NCBI GenBank assembly: GCA_022432975.1
Contig: CM039511.1
Span: forward strand, 17,634,557-17,698,556
DNA from: Begonia masoniana
Taxonomy: Eukaryota > Streptophyta > Magnoliopsida > Cucurbitales > Begoniaceae
Length of the DNA: 64,000 bases
Reading direction: 5' to 3'
Below are positions 33,484 through 45,373 of this stretch, one piece after another. How positions within the stretch are numbered: the stretch's first letter is position 1; the number at the start of each line of letters is the position of its first letter. The notes beneath the pieces are model-generated. The model was not told where the DNA came from, did not search any database, and saw nothing but the letters and a program-made list of their open reading frames with translations. The translations under genes were made by a program, and so were the position numbers.

Positions 33484-33542
33484 GTAAGTGTTTAAATCCT
33501 TGTCAAAGTTCTGTTTATTAAATTATGTTATTCTGTTTATAG
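33484..33542 (+). promoter_or_regulatory. Possible 59-nt leader intron before gag
   Basis: CCAACTGTAAGTG donor and CTGTTTATAG acceptor lie 12 bases upstream of the gag ATG at 33555. The second gypsy element has the same arrangement (59158-59218). The size is near the lower limit for plant introns. Confidence 0.4.
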
Positions 33543-33554
33543 GGTTTACTAGAA

Positions 33555-36500
33555 ATGATGAGAGGACATCAGGAAGAGTCAAGTGAAAGCTCTCGTGCCA
33601 TTGACCGACTAACCGAACTGGTGGGAGTACAGTCCCGCATGGTGGAACGTATGATGGCCAGAGAAGACAGCGGGAACAATAACAATAACAACCATGGAAA
33701 TGCTTCACGTGACAACAGTGGAGATAGATTCCGGCGACTCCAGCCGCCTTCATTTGATGGACTGTCTACAGACCCGACCCGTGCTGAAACCTAGATTCGA
33801 ACAATGGAGAAGATGTTCAGTTATGCAGAGGTGGAAGACAACAAGAAAGTTAAGTGTGCCACGTTCTATCTCATCGAAAGTGCTGGATTTTGGTGGGACA
33901 CAGTGCAGTCGACTACAGTGGCATTAAGCTGGGAAGGATTCACGAAAATCTTCTACGAGAAGTACTTTGACCGAGGAGTGAGGAAGGAAAAGTTGCTTGA
34001 GTTCTCTCGGCTGCGACAATATGGGTCAGTGGCAGAATATGTTCAGAAGTTCGAATAATTATCCCGATATGCAACACACCTGGTGGCCACTGATGAGAAT
34101 AAGGTGCACCAATTCATTCAAGGTTTGAAGTTGGACCTCTTACGAGGAATTTCATACGGAGGATTTGATGAGGCCCCGTATACGAAGGTGGTGGCCAAAG
34201 GTTACCAGTTAGAAGCCTTGGAAATGAAATCCCTGAGACAAAGGGATTCACCAAGGGGGATTATTCGGAATGCCCCTCAACAGCAACAACAACAAAGAGG
34301 TCAGAATTTACAACCTCAACAGCAGCAGAACAGGGGCATCAAGAGGCCCAATGAAACCATCCTTTATCAAGACAAAGGAAAGAGACCAATGGGGGCTCCT
34401 CAACTTTCTGTATGCCCGCTGTGCCAGAAGCCTCACAGAGGGGAATGCAGACTTGCTACTGGCCAATGTTTCCGATGTGGCAAAGGAGGCCATCATGTTC
34501 GGGATTGCCCGATACTAGACACGAGACCAAACCTTGCCGTACCTAGGGTGTTTGCAATGATGGATGATGTTGATGATGCTGATCAGCACACATCAATTAC
34601 AGGTACAATCTTGATATGTAATGTACCTGCTTATACCTTGTGGGACACGGGGGCCACACATTCGTTTGTGGCCATGGACTTAATAGTTAGACAGAAGTTT
34701 TGTAGTACGTCGTCAGATCAGCCCTACAGCATTATGCTGCCGTCCGGAGAGTTTATGCACTCCGAGCAGGTTGTACGGGGTGATATAGTGTCAGTAGGAG
34801 ACCAGAAGTTGTATGCCAGTCTTATCGTTATCGGTATGAAAGGATACGATGTGATTCTGGGGATGGACTGGCTGTTTAGACATCACGCCACCATCAACTG
34901 TAGGTCCGGGCTTGTGTCGTTTAAAAGCCCGAACAAGGTAGAGTTCTCCTATCAGGCAGTACCAAAGGAACACCGTGTGCCGGTTATATCTTCCTTGAAA
35001 GCTCAACAGCTGATGAGGTCAGGATGCGTCAGATTTCTTGCCTACGTAGTTGATGTCCAGAGGCAAGGTGGGGTGGAACTTTTAAATATTCCGGTAGTCC
35101 GAGACTTCCCTGAGGTTTTCCTAGATGACCTACCGGGATTGCCCCCCGATCGTGAGATCGAGTTTGAAATCGATGTATATCCTGGTACTGAACCGGTATC
35201 GAAGAATCCGTACCGTATGACGCCGATTGAGTTGAGGGAGTTGAAGGCTCAGCTGAAAGATTTGGTGGACAAGGGTTTTGTGCGGCCTAGTTTCTCTCCT
35301 TGGGGTGCTCCCGTCTTGTTCGTCAAAAAGAAAGATGGGTCCCTACGTATGTGCATCGATTACCGTGAGCTGAACAAGTTGACTATCAAGAATAAGTACC
35401 CGTTGCCGAGGATCGATGATTTATTTGATCAGCTACAAGGGGCTCGGGTATTTTCTAAGATTGACTTACGCTTCGGCTATTACCAGTTGAAGGTCAGAAC
35501 TAATGATATTCCAAAGACCACCTTCAGGACCCGGTACGGGCATTACGAGTTCTTGGTGATGTCGTTCGGGTTAACTAATGCTCCGGCAGCATTCATGGAC
35601 CTGATGAACAGGATAATCCAAGATTTCTTGGATAAATTTGTAATCGTTTTCATTGACGACATTTTGGTTTACTCCAGAAGTAAGGCCGAGCACGAGGAGC
35701 ACTTGACTGTTGTGCTATCAACTCTGAGGCAGCATCAATTATTTGCCAAACTATCAAAATGTAAATTCTGGCTGAGTAGGATTAATTTCCTAGGCCACGT
35801 GGTGTCTGCTGAAGGAGTGTCTGTGGACCCGGCCATGATTGAGGCTGTAAGAGACTGGCCAAGGCCGAGGAATGCAAGCGAGGTACGGAGCTTTATCGGA
35901 CTAGCTGGTTATTACAGGAAATTCATCAAGGGATTTTCTGTGATAGCGAAGCCTATGACCAGCTTGACGAGGAATGAAATCAAGTTCAAGTGGTTTGAAG
36001 CATGTGAGGTGAGCTTTCAGACACTCAAACAAAAATTAACCACTGCACCTCTATTAGTATTGCCGATTGAAGACGGCAAATTCAACGTATATTGTGATGC
36101 TTCCAAGATTGGATTGGGGTGTGTACTAATGCAAGAAGGGAAAGTTATAGCATACGCATCTAGACAACTGAAGAACCACGAGCAAAACTACCCTACTCAC
36201 GATCTTGAGTTAGCGGCAGTTGTGTTTGCGCTGAAAGTATGGAGACACCACTTATACGGACAATCATGTGAGGTGTTTTCTGATCACAAGAGTTTAAAAT
36301 ACATATTCACTCAAAATGAGTTAAACATGAGACAAAGGAGGTGGTTAGAATTTGTAAAAGATTATGATGTTGAGATTAAATACCACCCAGGTAAAGCTAA
36401 CGTAGTAGCCGATGCATTGAGCAAGATGTCAGATACTATGCAACCAGCTATATCGGCCGTGTCGATGCCTTTGAGGACTGAGATACAGAAGTTCGATATG

Positions 36501-38941
36501 GAGATAGTTTCTGGGCTATCGGCCATACTAGCAAACTTGACACTATGGCCCACCGTCCTGGACCGAATTAAGGAAGCCCAGAAGACCAATTCAAAGGAGA
36601 TGGCTGATATGGTGAGCAAGGTACCAATGGCTTCTTCCGATTTCAGTTATTCGGGAGATGGTATTCTTAAGTTCAGAGATAGATGGTATGTTCCGAAAGA
36701 TGAAGAGTTACGGAAGAACATCTTGTCGGAAGCCCACTCATCTCCTTTCTCTGTGCATCCTGGAAGCATGAAGATGTATCAAGACTTGAAACTTCACTTC
36801 TGGTGGCCGAATATGAAGAATGAAGTGGCCAAATATGTGGAGTCTTGCATGATATGTCAACAAGTCAAGGCTGAACATCAACGACCAGGTGGAACACTTC
36901 AGCCTCTCCCGATCCCCGAGTGGAAATGGAAGAATATCACAATGGACTTTGTTGTTGGCCTTCCAAGAACAGCTAAAGGCCACAATAGCATATGGGTCAT
37001 AGTGGATAGATTGATGAAGTTGGCCCATTTTCTATATGTGAAGACGACATTCTCTATGGACCAGTATGCAGAACTATACATTAGTGAGATTGTCAAGCTG
37101 CATGGGGTACCAGTGTCAATTGTATCTGACTGAGATCCTAGATTCACATCGAGGTTCTGGAAAAGCTTGCAAAGCTCCCTGGGCACCAGGTTGGATTTCA
37201 GCACGGCGTTTCATCCACAGACGGACGGGCAATCCGAGAGAATAATTCAAATACTAGAGGATATGTTAAGGTCGTGCGTGCTGGAATTTCATGCTCCTTG
37301 GAGTAGATACCTACCGCTTGTGGAGTTCGCTTACAACAATAGGTACTAGGCTACAATTGGCATGGCTCCTAGGGGTGGGCAGAACTGGCCTGGAACCGCA
37401 AAACCGGACCGGACCGGCGGTCCAGGCCGGTTCTTGGTCGGTTCTGCCCGCCATGGAACCGGTCCCGGTTCCTTGAATTGAGAAACCGGGAACCGCGGTC
37501 CGGTCCCCGGTTCTCTGTACCAGGACCGAGCATTCCGGTTCCTTGAATTGAGAAACCGGGAACCGCGGTCCGGTCCCCGGTTCTCTGTACCAGGACCGAG
37601 CATTCCCATGGGAAAACCGACCCATGGGTCAGCCCGATGGGTTATCCAACCCATGGGTCGGATAACTTAAAAAAATTAAAAAAAAAAGTTAAAACTACTC
37701 TTCAGTCTTCAGCATTGCTTCTCTCCCACGGTTTCTCGCAGCCAGACTCAACCCTAGCTCTCAGCCTCTCACTGCCTCTGCTCGCGCCTCCGCTCTTGCT
37801 GCCTCTGCTCGCGTCATCTCCACTCTCGCCGTCTCTGCTCGAGCTCGCCTGGTCGCCTCCGCTCGCGCTCGCCTGCTCGTGCCATCTTCGCTCTCGCTGC
37901 CTGCCTCTGCTCGTGCCGTCTCCGCTCTCGTTGCCTCTGCTCGCGCTCGCTTGGTCGTTTCCCGCTCGCCTCGCCTCGCCTCGCCTCTGCTCGCTTCTGC
38001 TCGCCTCGCCTCTCCTCTCCTCTGCTTGCCTGGTCAGAAATTGTTAAAACCCAATGTTGGAGAGTCTGCCCTTCTACCAGATCTATGGTTTTGGGTAAAA
38101 CCAGATCTATGTTTTGTTTTGTTTTTAAATAAAAAAAATTAAAATACATTGGAGGGAACCGGTACCGAACCGGAACCGGACCTGAATTTGCGGTCCGGTT
38201 CCGGTTCGGTATCGGTTCCGCTAATGATCGGTTCCGGTTCTGGGAATTAAATTCCAGAAACTGCTGGTCCAGTCCGGTTCCCGGCCAGAACCGGCCCGGA
38301 CCAGACCGTGCCCAGCCCTAATGGCTCCATATGAAGCTCTCAACTGCAGAAAGTGTAGATCCCCGTTGTGTTGGGATGAGGTCGGAGAAACCAAGCTTAT
38401 CGGCCCTGAGATATTACAGCAGATGTCCGAGGTGATAACTGCTATCAAACAACGAATAAAGATTGCTCAAAGTCGACAGAAAAGTTATGCAGACCATAGA
38501 AGAAGAGACTTGGAGTTTGCCGAAGATGATGAAGTATTCTTGAAGGTGTCACCTTTCAAGGGTGTAATGAGATTCGGTAAGAAAGGAAAGCTCAGCCCAC
38601 GGTTCATTGGCCCATTTTCCATTTTGAAGCGTGTGGGAAACATGGCCTACAGACTGCAGCTGCCAGCGTCTATGGATGGAGTTCACAATGTTTTCCATGT
38701 TTCGATGCTGAGGAAGTGTGTACGAGATCCAACTCAGATCGTGGAGCATGTGGACTTTGATATCATGCCGACGCTGACATATGAAGAAAGGCCTATACAG
38801 ATATTGGATATGTCACTCAAAGTGTTGCGCAATCGAGTGGTCCCATTGGTGAAAGTTTTATGGCGAAATCATAATGTAGAGGAAGCCACATGGGAAAGAC
38901 AAAAGGATGTCAGGGCCCAATATCCGGACCTCTTTGCTTAG
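33555..38941 (+). pseudogene. gag-pol of the gypsy element, four in-frame stops and an hAT insertion
   Basis: One frame from ATG 33555 to the stop at 38939. Gag has the knuckle [14 protein letters not shown] near 34467. Protease shows DTGA at 34644. RT shows [13 protein letters not shown] and [10 protein letters not shown] near 35650. RNase H starts around [10 protein letters not shown] (about 36090). Integrase has its H-H-C-C finger at about 36732-36870 and continues to GQSERIIQ. The end (PLVKVLWRNHNVEEATWE) is a chromodomain. In-frame stops lie at 33792, 34056, 37131 and 37347; the third falls in the integrase catalytic region. An hAT-like element at 37370-38320 plus its 8-bp duplication interrupts the last fifth. 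No other frameshift is evident, so inactivation is fairly recent. Confidence 0.93.
37370..38320. mobile_element. hAT-like non-autonomous element in pol, duplication ATGGCTCC
   Basis: Ends TAGGGGTGGGCAGAAC and GTGCCCAGCCCTA are imperfect inverted repeats of the hAT type. Perfect 8-bp ATGGCTCC duplications lie at 37362-37369 and 38321-38328. The inside is rich in CCGG-type pieces (ACCGGAACCGG), contains a 76-bp tandem duplication (37456-37605) and a CT-rich simple region with CTCGCC/GCTCGC (about 37700-38030). No transposase. Confidence 0.95.
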
Positions 38942-38970
38942 GCAAATTTTGGGGACAAAATTTCTGTTAT

Positions 38971-38981
38971 GGTGGGTGGAA
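38971..38981 (+). promoter_or_regulatory. Polypurine tract of the gypsy element
   Basis: GGTGGGTGGAA directly precedes the TG of the 3' LTR at 38982. Confidence 0.75.
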
Positions 38982-39115
38982 TGTAACACCCGACATTTTG
39001 GCCGTGTAATAATCTGTTGAATTATTGTATGAATTTAAATTTCCATTGCCATAAATACAATAACTATTTTATTGTAAATTTTGGAGCATTTAGTGAGGGG
39101 AGAACCGAACTAATG

Positions 39116-41654
39116 TGTGACGGCCCGAAACTATACCCGATTGGGGTCCGGGATCGGAGCCATCACTCCGGGACAGTTAACAGAAAACAGAGACTATATT
39201 TTTTTTGTACATTAAACTTTTAAAAACATTTACAAAGAGAGAGTGAGTCCTCTGAAGTTAAAGTAAACAGGATACAGTTGGCTGGATTACAGAGGTGAAT
39301 AACAGAGGAGATGGGGAGGAACAGGGAACAGAAAGGGCGAATGAAATAACTAAACGGAATAAACAGGAAATAAAAACAGAAGGACATAAGCATAAGGCTA
39401 GCGGAAGACTTAGTTTAAAAAGAAGCATCGGTGGATTCAGACAAGACAAAATAGATGACGTCAGTCGGTGGATGGATGACGTCATCGAAAGATGTACGCA
39501 GCAGATGAAATCGGCAGAAGGTGATGACGTCAGTCGGAAGATGGATGACGTCATCGGAAGATGTACGCAGCAGATGAAATGGGCAGAAGGTGATGACGTC
39601 AGCCGGAAGATGGATGACGTCATTAGAAGATGTACGCAGCAGATGAAATCGACAGAAGGTGATGACGTCAGTCGGAAGATGGATGACGTCATCGGAAGAT
39701 GTACGCAGCAGATGAAATCGGCAGAAGGTTGACGTCAGCTGGAAGATGGATGACGTCAACCGGAAGATACAGACATTAATCGTAATCGGCAGAAGAAAGC
39801 CTAAGGCAGAAACACTATTTGGCGGTGGATATGAATAAGACAAAATATGAACAGTATCAATCGGTAGATATAGTTTCAAAGGCAGAATTTACAACTTTTG
39901 ACAGAAAAATACACAGACAGAGAGCATAAAAACAGAAGAGCTAAAAGTTTCAGATTCTCAGACCACTTCAAAACACGGTTCTCGAGCACAACAGAAGGCA
40001 TGAAAGTTGCAGACCTTCAATGCCCGATTCTACACAAGGATGTAGAACACACTTTACAATTTACAGATTCAATGAAACAGACTGCATGGATAGTCCCAAA
40101 ACCAGAAGTCATCCATGCACAAACTAACTAATAGAAAATGTTCCCAAACAATTTCAGAAACATTCAGAATATAAACTTAACTGTCAAATACAGTGGTTTC
40201 TAAAACTGAGACGTCAGAACTTGTACATTGTTTTAAAGGAAAAATCTCAGAATCAATACAGAACCTAACATATATCTACAGAACTTCCAAACAGAAGTTT
40301 TCTACAGAGTTTTTAACACAAAACCAGAATTTCTAGAAATCTTTACAGATACAAACTATCTAAAAGAAATACAACTTAAACCTCGGGATAGAAAATTGTA
40401 CCTGACTGCAGCAACCACCCCTGAGAGCTCGAGCCACTAGCCACCTAGTCGTCAGACTGAGGCACAAAGTCCTCATTTTCAGGTTCAGTACCTACATCAG
40501 AGAGTTCATCTATGAGCCTAAAGCTCAGCAAGAACATAATAGATATGCAGTGATGCAAAATGCTATGCATGGGGTTTTCAGAAATACAGTGACAGTACAG
40601 AACATTACGTTTCAGTGGAAGAGGGGTATAAGTGGGGCTTATAGGGGAACTGGCGAATAGTGGGTGCACTATCAGGCACAAACAGTAATACAGAACAGAA
40701 CAGAAACAGATCTGGGGGCCAGTCCCCGTCCCGCACTTAACCAGTACATTTCAGTCAGATTTTATCTTGTTTAGCTTCAAATCGTGTACAGAAAACAGTT
40801 TTGCATGAACTTTCGGGAAAACGTGTATGCATGAACGGTGTCTGAACTTAAGCTGGCAGATAACAGAAATAATACAACAAACAACAGAAAAATACAGACA
40901 TCTCAGGACATAACTCTAACTTTTCTACCCAAAGCAACCCGACAGAACATAAAACCTAGTACCTCCGAGATGTAGGGCCTTAAGGGCCAACCTACGAATA
41001 TGAACTTACCTGTTGCTGCGGAGTTAATAGTCCTGAATGTCTCGGAAATGCTCGAACCTGTACATGCACGTTCAGAAAATAAACAAGCTGTAAATGCTAA
41101 CAAATAAGTTAGAAGAATTTGTTCCAAACTCATTCAAACCCTTAGAAAACAAATCGGTGTGTTTTCATCCAAAAATAGTGAGTTTTACCAAAGTATTACA
41201 ATCCTTCACTCCAACCAAAACTCACTTTAAACTTGTCCAAACTTGTTAGCATTTAAAAGATACTTACCCTAGTAGAAAAACAGAAAGGTGCCGAGGAGAT
41301 CGAAGTAGCTTCGACGGCTGATTGTCGACTAGAAGAGAGAATGTCGAGAAGAGAATGGAGAGAGAGCAGATAAGTGAAATAAAGAGGGTTTTACGTAGGA
41401 GGAAGAACTTAGCTTCTTCAACAAGTTGCCAGATGTCAGCTATCCATTGGCTATCTCCCACCAACCATAATTTCTCCCCAATTTACCCTTCCATGCATTC
41501 TAAACTTAGTGTTTAGTTAGTTACACATTAGTTAGGTTCTCCCTACACTAAATGCCCTAACATTTTACAATGAAATTGTTATCGTATTTATGGCAATTTA
41601 AATCCATACAACAATTCAACAGATTATTACATGGCCAAAATGCCAGGTGTTACA
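39116..41654 (-). repeat. Reversed solo LTR, duplication TAATG
   Basis: A 2,539-bp LTR related to the host LTR, inserted in opposite orientation. On the minus strand it starts TGTAACACCTGGCATTTTGG and ends GGGCCGTCACA. Perfect TAATG copies lie at 39111-39115 and 41655-41659, and the 5' LTR near 29200 gives the empty site. It carries its own leader (donor-like CAGGTAAGTTCATA near 41010, minus) and a TGACGTCA array. Confidence 0.95.
39448..39770 (-). repeat. TGACGTCA array in the reversed solo LTR
   Basis: Five units of about 60 bases, most with two TGACGTCA sites (about ten in all), separated by GGAAGATGGA and GCAGCAGATGAAATCGGCAG. This is the densest array of the palindrome in the window. 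Confidence 0.93.
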
Positions 41655-43559
41655 TAATGGCTAACTAAACAAAACACTAAGTTTAAGATGCATGGAAGGG
41701 TAAATTGGAGAGAAATTAAGGTTGGTGGGAGATAGCCAATGGATAGTTGACACATGGCAGCTTGTTGAGGAAGTTAAGTTCTTCCTCCTACGTGAAATCT
41801 TCACTTCACCTCTCTGCTTCTCCCCTTCCCTGTTGTCTTTCTCTCTTCCTGGCGACTGAAACAAAGTACCAAACCTTGTTTCTCTTGCATTCTTCTGTTT
41901 CCTTCAGCAAAAAGGTAAGTATCTACTTATGCTAACAAGTTTGGACAAGTTTAATGTGGGTTTTTACCAAAGTTTAGGGTTATGGTATTTAGAAAAAACT
42001 CACTGTCTTTGGATGAAAATACGTTGGTGTGTTTTCTAAAGATTTGAAACGTGTTGCTGCTGATTCTTCTAACTTATTAGTTAGCGTTTGCAGCATTGTT
42101 TATTTCTCTACGTGCATGTTACAGATCTGTGCATTTCTGAGACTTTCCAGCTAACTGCATCGTGGATAACAGGTAAGTTCATATCCGTAGGTTGGGCCTT
42201 AAGGCCCTACATCACGGAGACTCTAGGTTTTTCTTCTGTCGGGAGGTTTCGGGTAGAGAAAGTTAGAGTTAAGTTCTGAGTTATCTGTTTTCTCTCTAGA
42301 TTCTGTTGTATTATTCTGTTAACTACTGTTTCAAGTTAAGCACTGTGAAAGTTCATGCATACAAGTTTTCCCGAAAGTTCATGCAAAACAATGTTTTCTG
42401 TACACGGTTTTGAAGTTAAGAAAGATAAAATAGAATCTGAATGTAATGTATTGGTTAAGTGTGGGACGGGGACTGGCCCTCTTTTTTTACCCCTCCCTGG
42501 GATTCTGAAAAATTGTCCTTGCCAAGGACCCTCTGGTTTTATCCATCCCTGGGATTCTGAAAAACTACTGAATGTCTGAATGTTCCTGAAAGTGCACCTT
42601 ACTGTTGCCAGTTCCCCTATAAGCCCCACTTATACCCCTCTGCCATTGAAACGTAATGTTCTGTACTGTCACTGTATTTCTGAAAGTTCATGCATAGCAT
42701 ATGCATCACTGCATTGTTTTAAATGTTCTTACTGAGTTTTAGACTCATAGGTGAACTCCCTGATGTAGGTACTGAACTCGAAAATGAGGACTTCGTGCCT
42801 CAGTCTGATAAATAGGTGGCTGGTGGTTCGAGCTCCTGGGGTGGTTGCTGCAGCCAGACATAATTTTCTGTTTTGAGGTTTAAGTCTTTAAAGTAAAGTT
42901 AATATCTGTAAAGCTTTCTGAAATTCTGGTTTTTGTGTCAAAAACTCTGTAGAGAAATTCTGTTTTGGGAAATTCTGCAATTTCATGTTAAGTTCTATAC
43001 TGTCTCTGAAATTTTGAAATAATGTATAGATTCTGGTGTTTTGGTTTTAAAAACTATGTTAGGAATTCCGGAAATGTATGTCAAGTTCTGCTTAACTTCT
43101 GAAATTTTAAAATAATGCATAAACCTCTGTATTTGACAGTTAAGTTTATATCCTAAAGTATTTTGGATTTGTTTGGGATATTTTCTGTTAATCTGTGCAT
43201 GTATGACCTCTGGTTTTAGGACTATCCATGCAGTCTGTTTCTTTGAATCTGTCAATTGTAAAGTATGTCCTACAACCTTGTTTAGAATCGGGTATTGAAG
43301 GTCTACAACTTTCATGCCTTCTGTTGTGCTGTATTTGACAGTTGGATTAAGTTCTGAAGTATTCTGAAATGGTTTGGAGTATCTTCTGTATCCTTAAGTT
43401 TCTGTTATACCTTCTGTTGTGCTCGTGAACCATGTTTTGATGTGGTTGAGAATCTGAAACTTTTATTGCCTTCTGTTTTATGCCCTCGGTTTGCATGTCT
43501 TCCTGTTAAAATTGTCAAGCCCTGTCTTAAAAGCTGCATCTTCCGATCACGTTCACTGC

Positions 43560-43950
43560 TGTTTTAAGTGTACATCTTCCGATGACGTCATCATCATCTT
43601 CCGATGACGTCATCATACCTTCCGATTCCATCTGCTGCCTTCATCTTCCGATGACATCATCACCGATTCTGATGACATCATCATACCTTCCGATTCCATC
43701 TGCTGCCTTCATCTTCTGATGACGTCATCACCGATTTTGATGACGTCATCAGACCTTCGGATTCCATCTGCTGCCTTCATCTTTCGATGACGTCATCACT
43801 GATTCCGATGACATCATCATACTTTCCAATTTCATATGCTGCCTTTACCTTCTGATGATGTCATCACCTATTCTGATGACGTCATCACACTTGCCGATTT
43901 CATCTGCTGCCTACATCTTCCGATGACGTCATCCACATCATTCGGCCACG
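43560..43950 (+). repeat. TGACGTCA array in the 3' LTR
   Basis: Same repeat as in the 5' LTR with additional units; about seven exact TGACGTCA sites and several TGACATCA or TGATGTCA variants, as expected from C-to-T decay at CpG. Confidence 0.92.
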
Positions 43951-44827
43951 TCATCTGCCTAAACCTTCCGGTATTATTTCTGCTTACATCCACCGATTTC
44001 ACTCAATGCCTGCTTCTTCCGTCAACGCCCTCTACCAGTTTATTTACTTTTGTTTTCATCACTTCCTGCTTTTCTTCTATCATCCATTTTGGCGTTCCGA
44101 TTCTGTTTACTGTTTTCTTGTTTTGCTTCCAAACCCAGAGACTGTTTTCTCCCTCTGAAAAGTTTTAAGGGTTTGTTTTAAAAGTCTGGTTTGTTATGTT
44201 AAAAAAAAATTTGTGCCCGTTTTCTGTTAAATGTCCAGGAGTGACGGCTCTCGAACCTCGATTAGGTTCGGGGCTGTCACACCGACCGGTTTAAAAACAA
44301 ATACCAAACAATATTCAATTTACTTAAAATGTTTATCACATGTTCACCAAATCATGAGAAGATAATTTGAAAAGTTTCGTGATTTTCTAACACTTGTATG
44401 ATTTATTATAATTATTTTATAAAATAATTAACTAAAATTATAATAAATCTTACAAGTATTATAAAATCATGAAAACTTTCAAATTATCTTTCCATGATAT
44501 GTGGTAAAAATTTCAAGTAAATTGAATATCGTTTGGTATTTATTTTTAAATTAATTGCAAAAAAAAAGGGGAGGCAGGCCGGTCCAATTAGACCGGCCGG
44601 CCTCTCCGCGGAGGCAGGCCGGTCCAATTAGACCGGCCGGCCTCTCCGCAGAGGCTGGTACCCAGTCCGAACTATAAGGTTCAAATTGTCTATTTCCGAT
44701 ACTTTGAAGTTTTTTCGATGAATAATAATTTTTGAGGTTTGTTTTTTTAAAAAAACTCAAACTTTGGTGTTTAAATTAAAAAAAAACCCTAATTTATTTG
44801 GGCATGTCTTTTATTTATTATTAAAAT

Positions 44828-45365
44828 TAGGAGTGAGCACGGTCCAGGCCGGTCTGGTTCTGGGATAAAATTAGAACAGGACCGTCAATTTCGGGACTTT
44901 TTTGTCGGTCCCGAAATTGACACCGGGAGGAACCGGTACCGAACCGGGACCGAGCTAAAGTTTTTGGTCCAGTTCTGATTCCGATTCCTCCAAAAAGTTT
45001 AAATTTTGTTTGTTTTTTCAAAAAAGAGTTGAAATAAATTGAAAAAACAAAATCCACGTATATTAAATTCAACTATCCAACATTAAAATTAAATCTAACT
45101 ATCCAACATTAAAATTCAATCCAACAAATTCAATCCAACATCCACAATAAATAAAAATACTTTAAAATCCAAATTAAATAGTATTTCCAAGATTTTTCGG
45201 TTCTTCAGATTTTTGCATTCGAACCATGGACCGGACCGTGAATCACGAGATTTGAGATGTGGGAACGGGTCTTGGACCGTGCAACTTGTAGAACCGACTG
45301 AAATCAGACAAAATCGTTTGGTCCGCTCCGGTGCTACTGTCCTGGTCTTGTTTTGCCCACTCCTA
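44828..45365. mobile_element. hAT-like non-autonomous element, duplication ATTAAAAT
   Basis: 538 bp with ends TAGGAGTGAGCACGG and TTTTGCCCACTCCTA and perfect 8-bp ATTAAAAT duplications at 44820-44827 and 45366-45373. It shares CCGG-rich internal motifs with the element at 37370-38320 and probably belongs to the same family. It sits 30 bases beyond the MULE duplication. Confidence 0.92.
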
Positions 45366-45373
45366 ATTAAAAT

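Larger units (their letters stand above)
29069..44281 (+). mobile_element. Ty3/gypsy chromovirus (Tekay/Del-like), full length with nested insertions
   Basis: 5' LTR 29069-33396, primer-binding site 33401-33411, gag-pol 33555-38941, polypurine tract 38971-38981, 3' LTR 38982-44281. Net LTR lengths after removing insertions are about 2.61 and 2.76 kb. The pol order protease-RT-RNase H-integrase and a C-terminal chromodomain place it in the Tekay/Del chromoviruses. The flanks TCGGC and CCGAC are not identical but differ by two transitions, compatible with an original CCGGC duplication inside the MULE. Four stops and an hAT insertion make it non-autonomous today. Confidence 0.93.
38982..44281 (+). 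repeat. 3' LTR of the gypsy element, with a reversed solo LTR inside
   Basis: Starts TGTAACACCCGACATTTTGG and ends GGGGCTGTCACA. It closely matches the 5' LTR outside the insertion at 39116-41654. Its TGACGTCA region (43560-43950) is longer than in the 5' LTR, which explains most of the net length difference. Confidence 0.93.
28616..44788. mobile_element. Mutator-like MITE split by a retrotransposon, 9-bp duplication TAATTTATT
   Basis: Left part 28616-29068 and right part 44282-44788 are inverted copies of each other. They share ends of the form GGRTTTTTTT, the segment AATTTGAACCTTATAGT and the AAACGATATT core also found in the MULEs at 15417-17115. Perfect TAATTTATT duplications lie at 28607-28615 and 44789-44797. 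Reassembled, the element is about 960 bp. The right arm also has a two-unit GC-rich repeat (44567-44650, GACCGGCCGGCCTCTCCGC). No transposase. Confidence 0.9.

Noticed and set aside
37637..38149. Ser/Leu/Pro-rich and Arg/Glu-rich open frames
   Set aside because: They translate a CT-rich simple repeat inside the hAT-like element.
39258..39879. Open frames over the TGACGTCA arrays
   Set aside because: Repetitive translation of 60-bp units within LTR DNA; the same frames do not persist between LTR copies.
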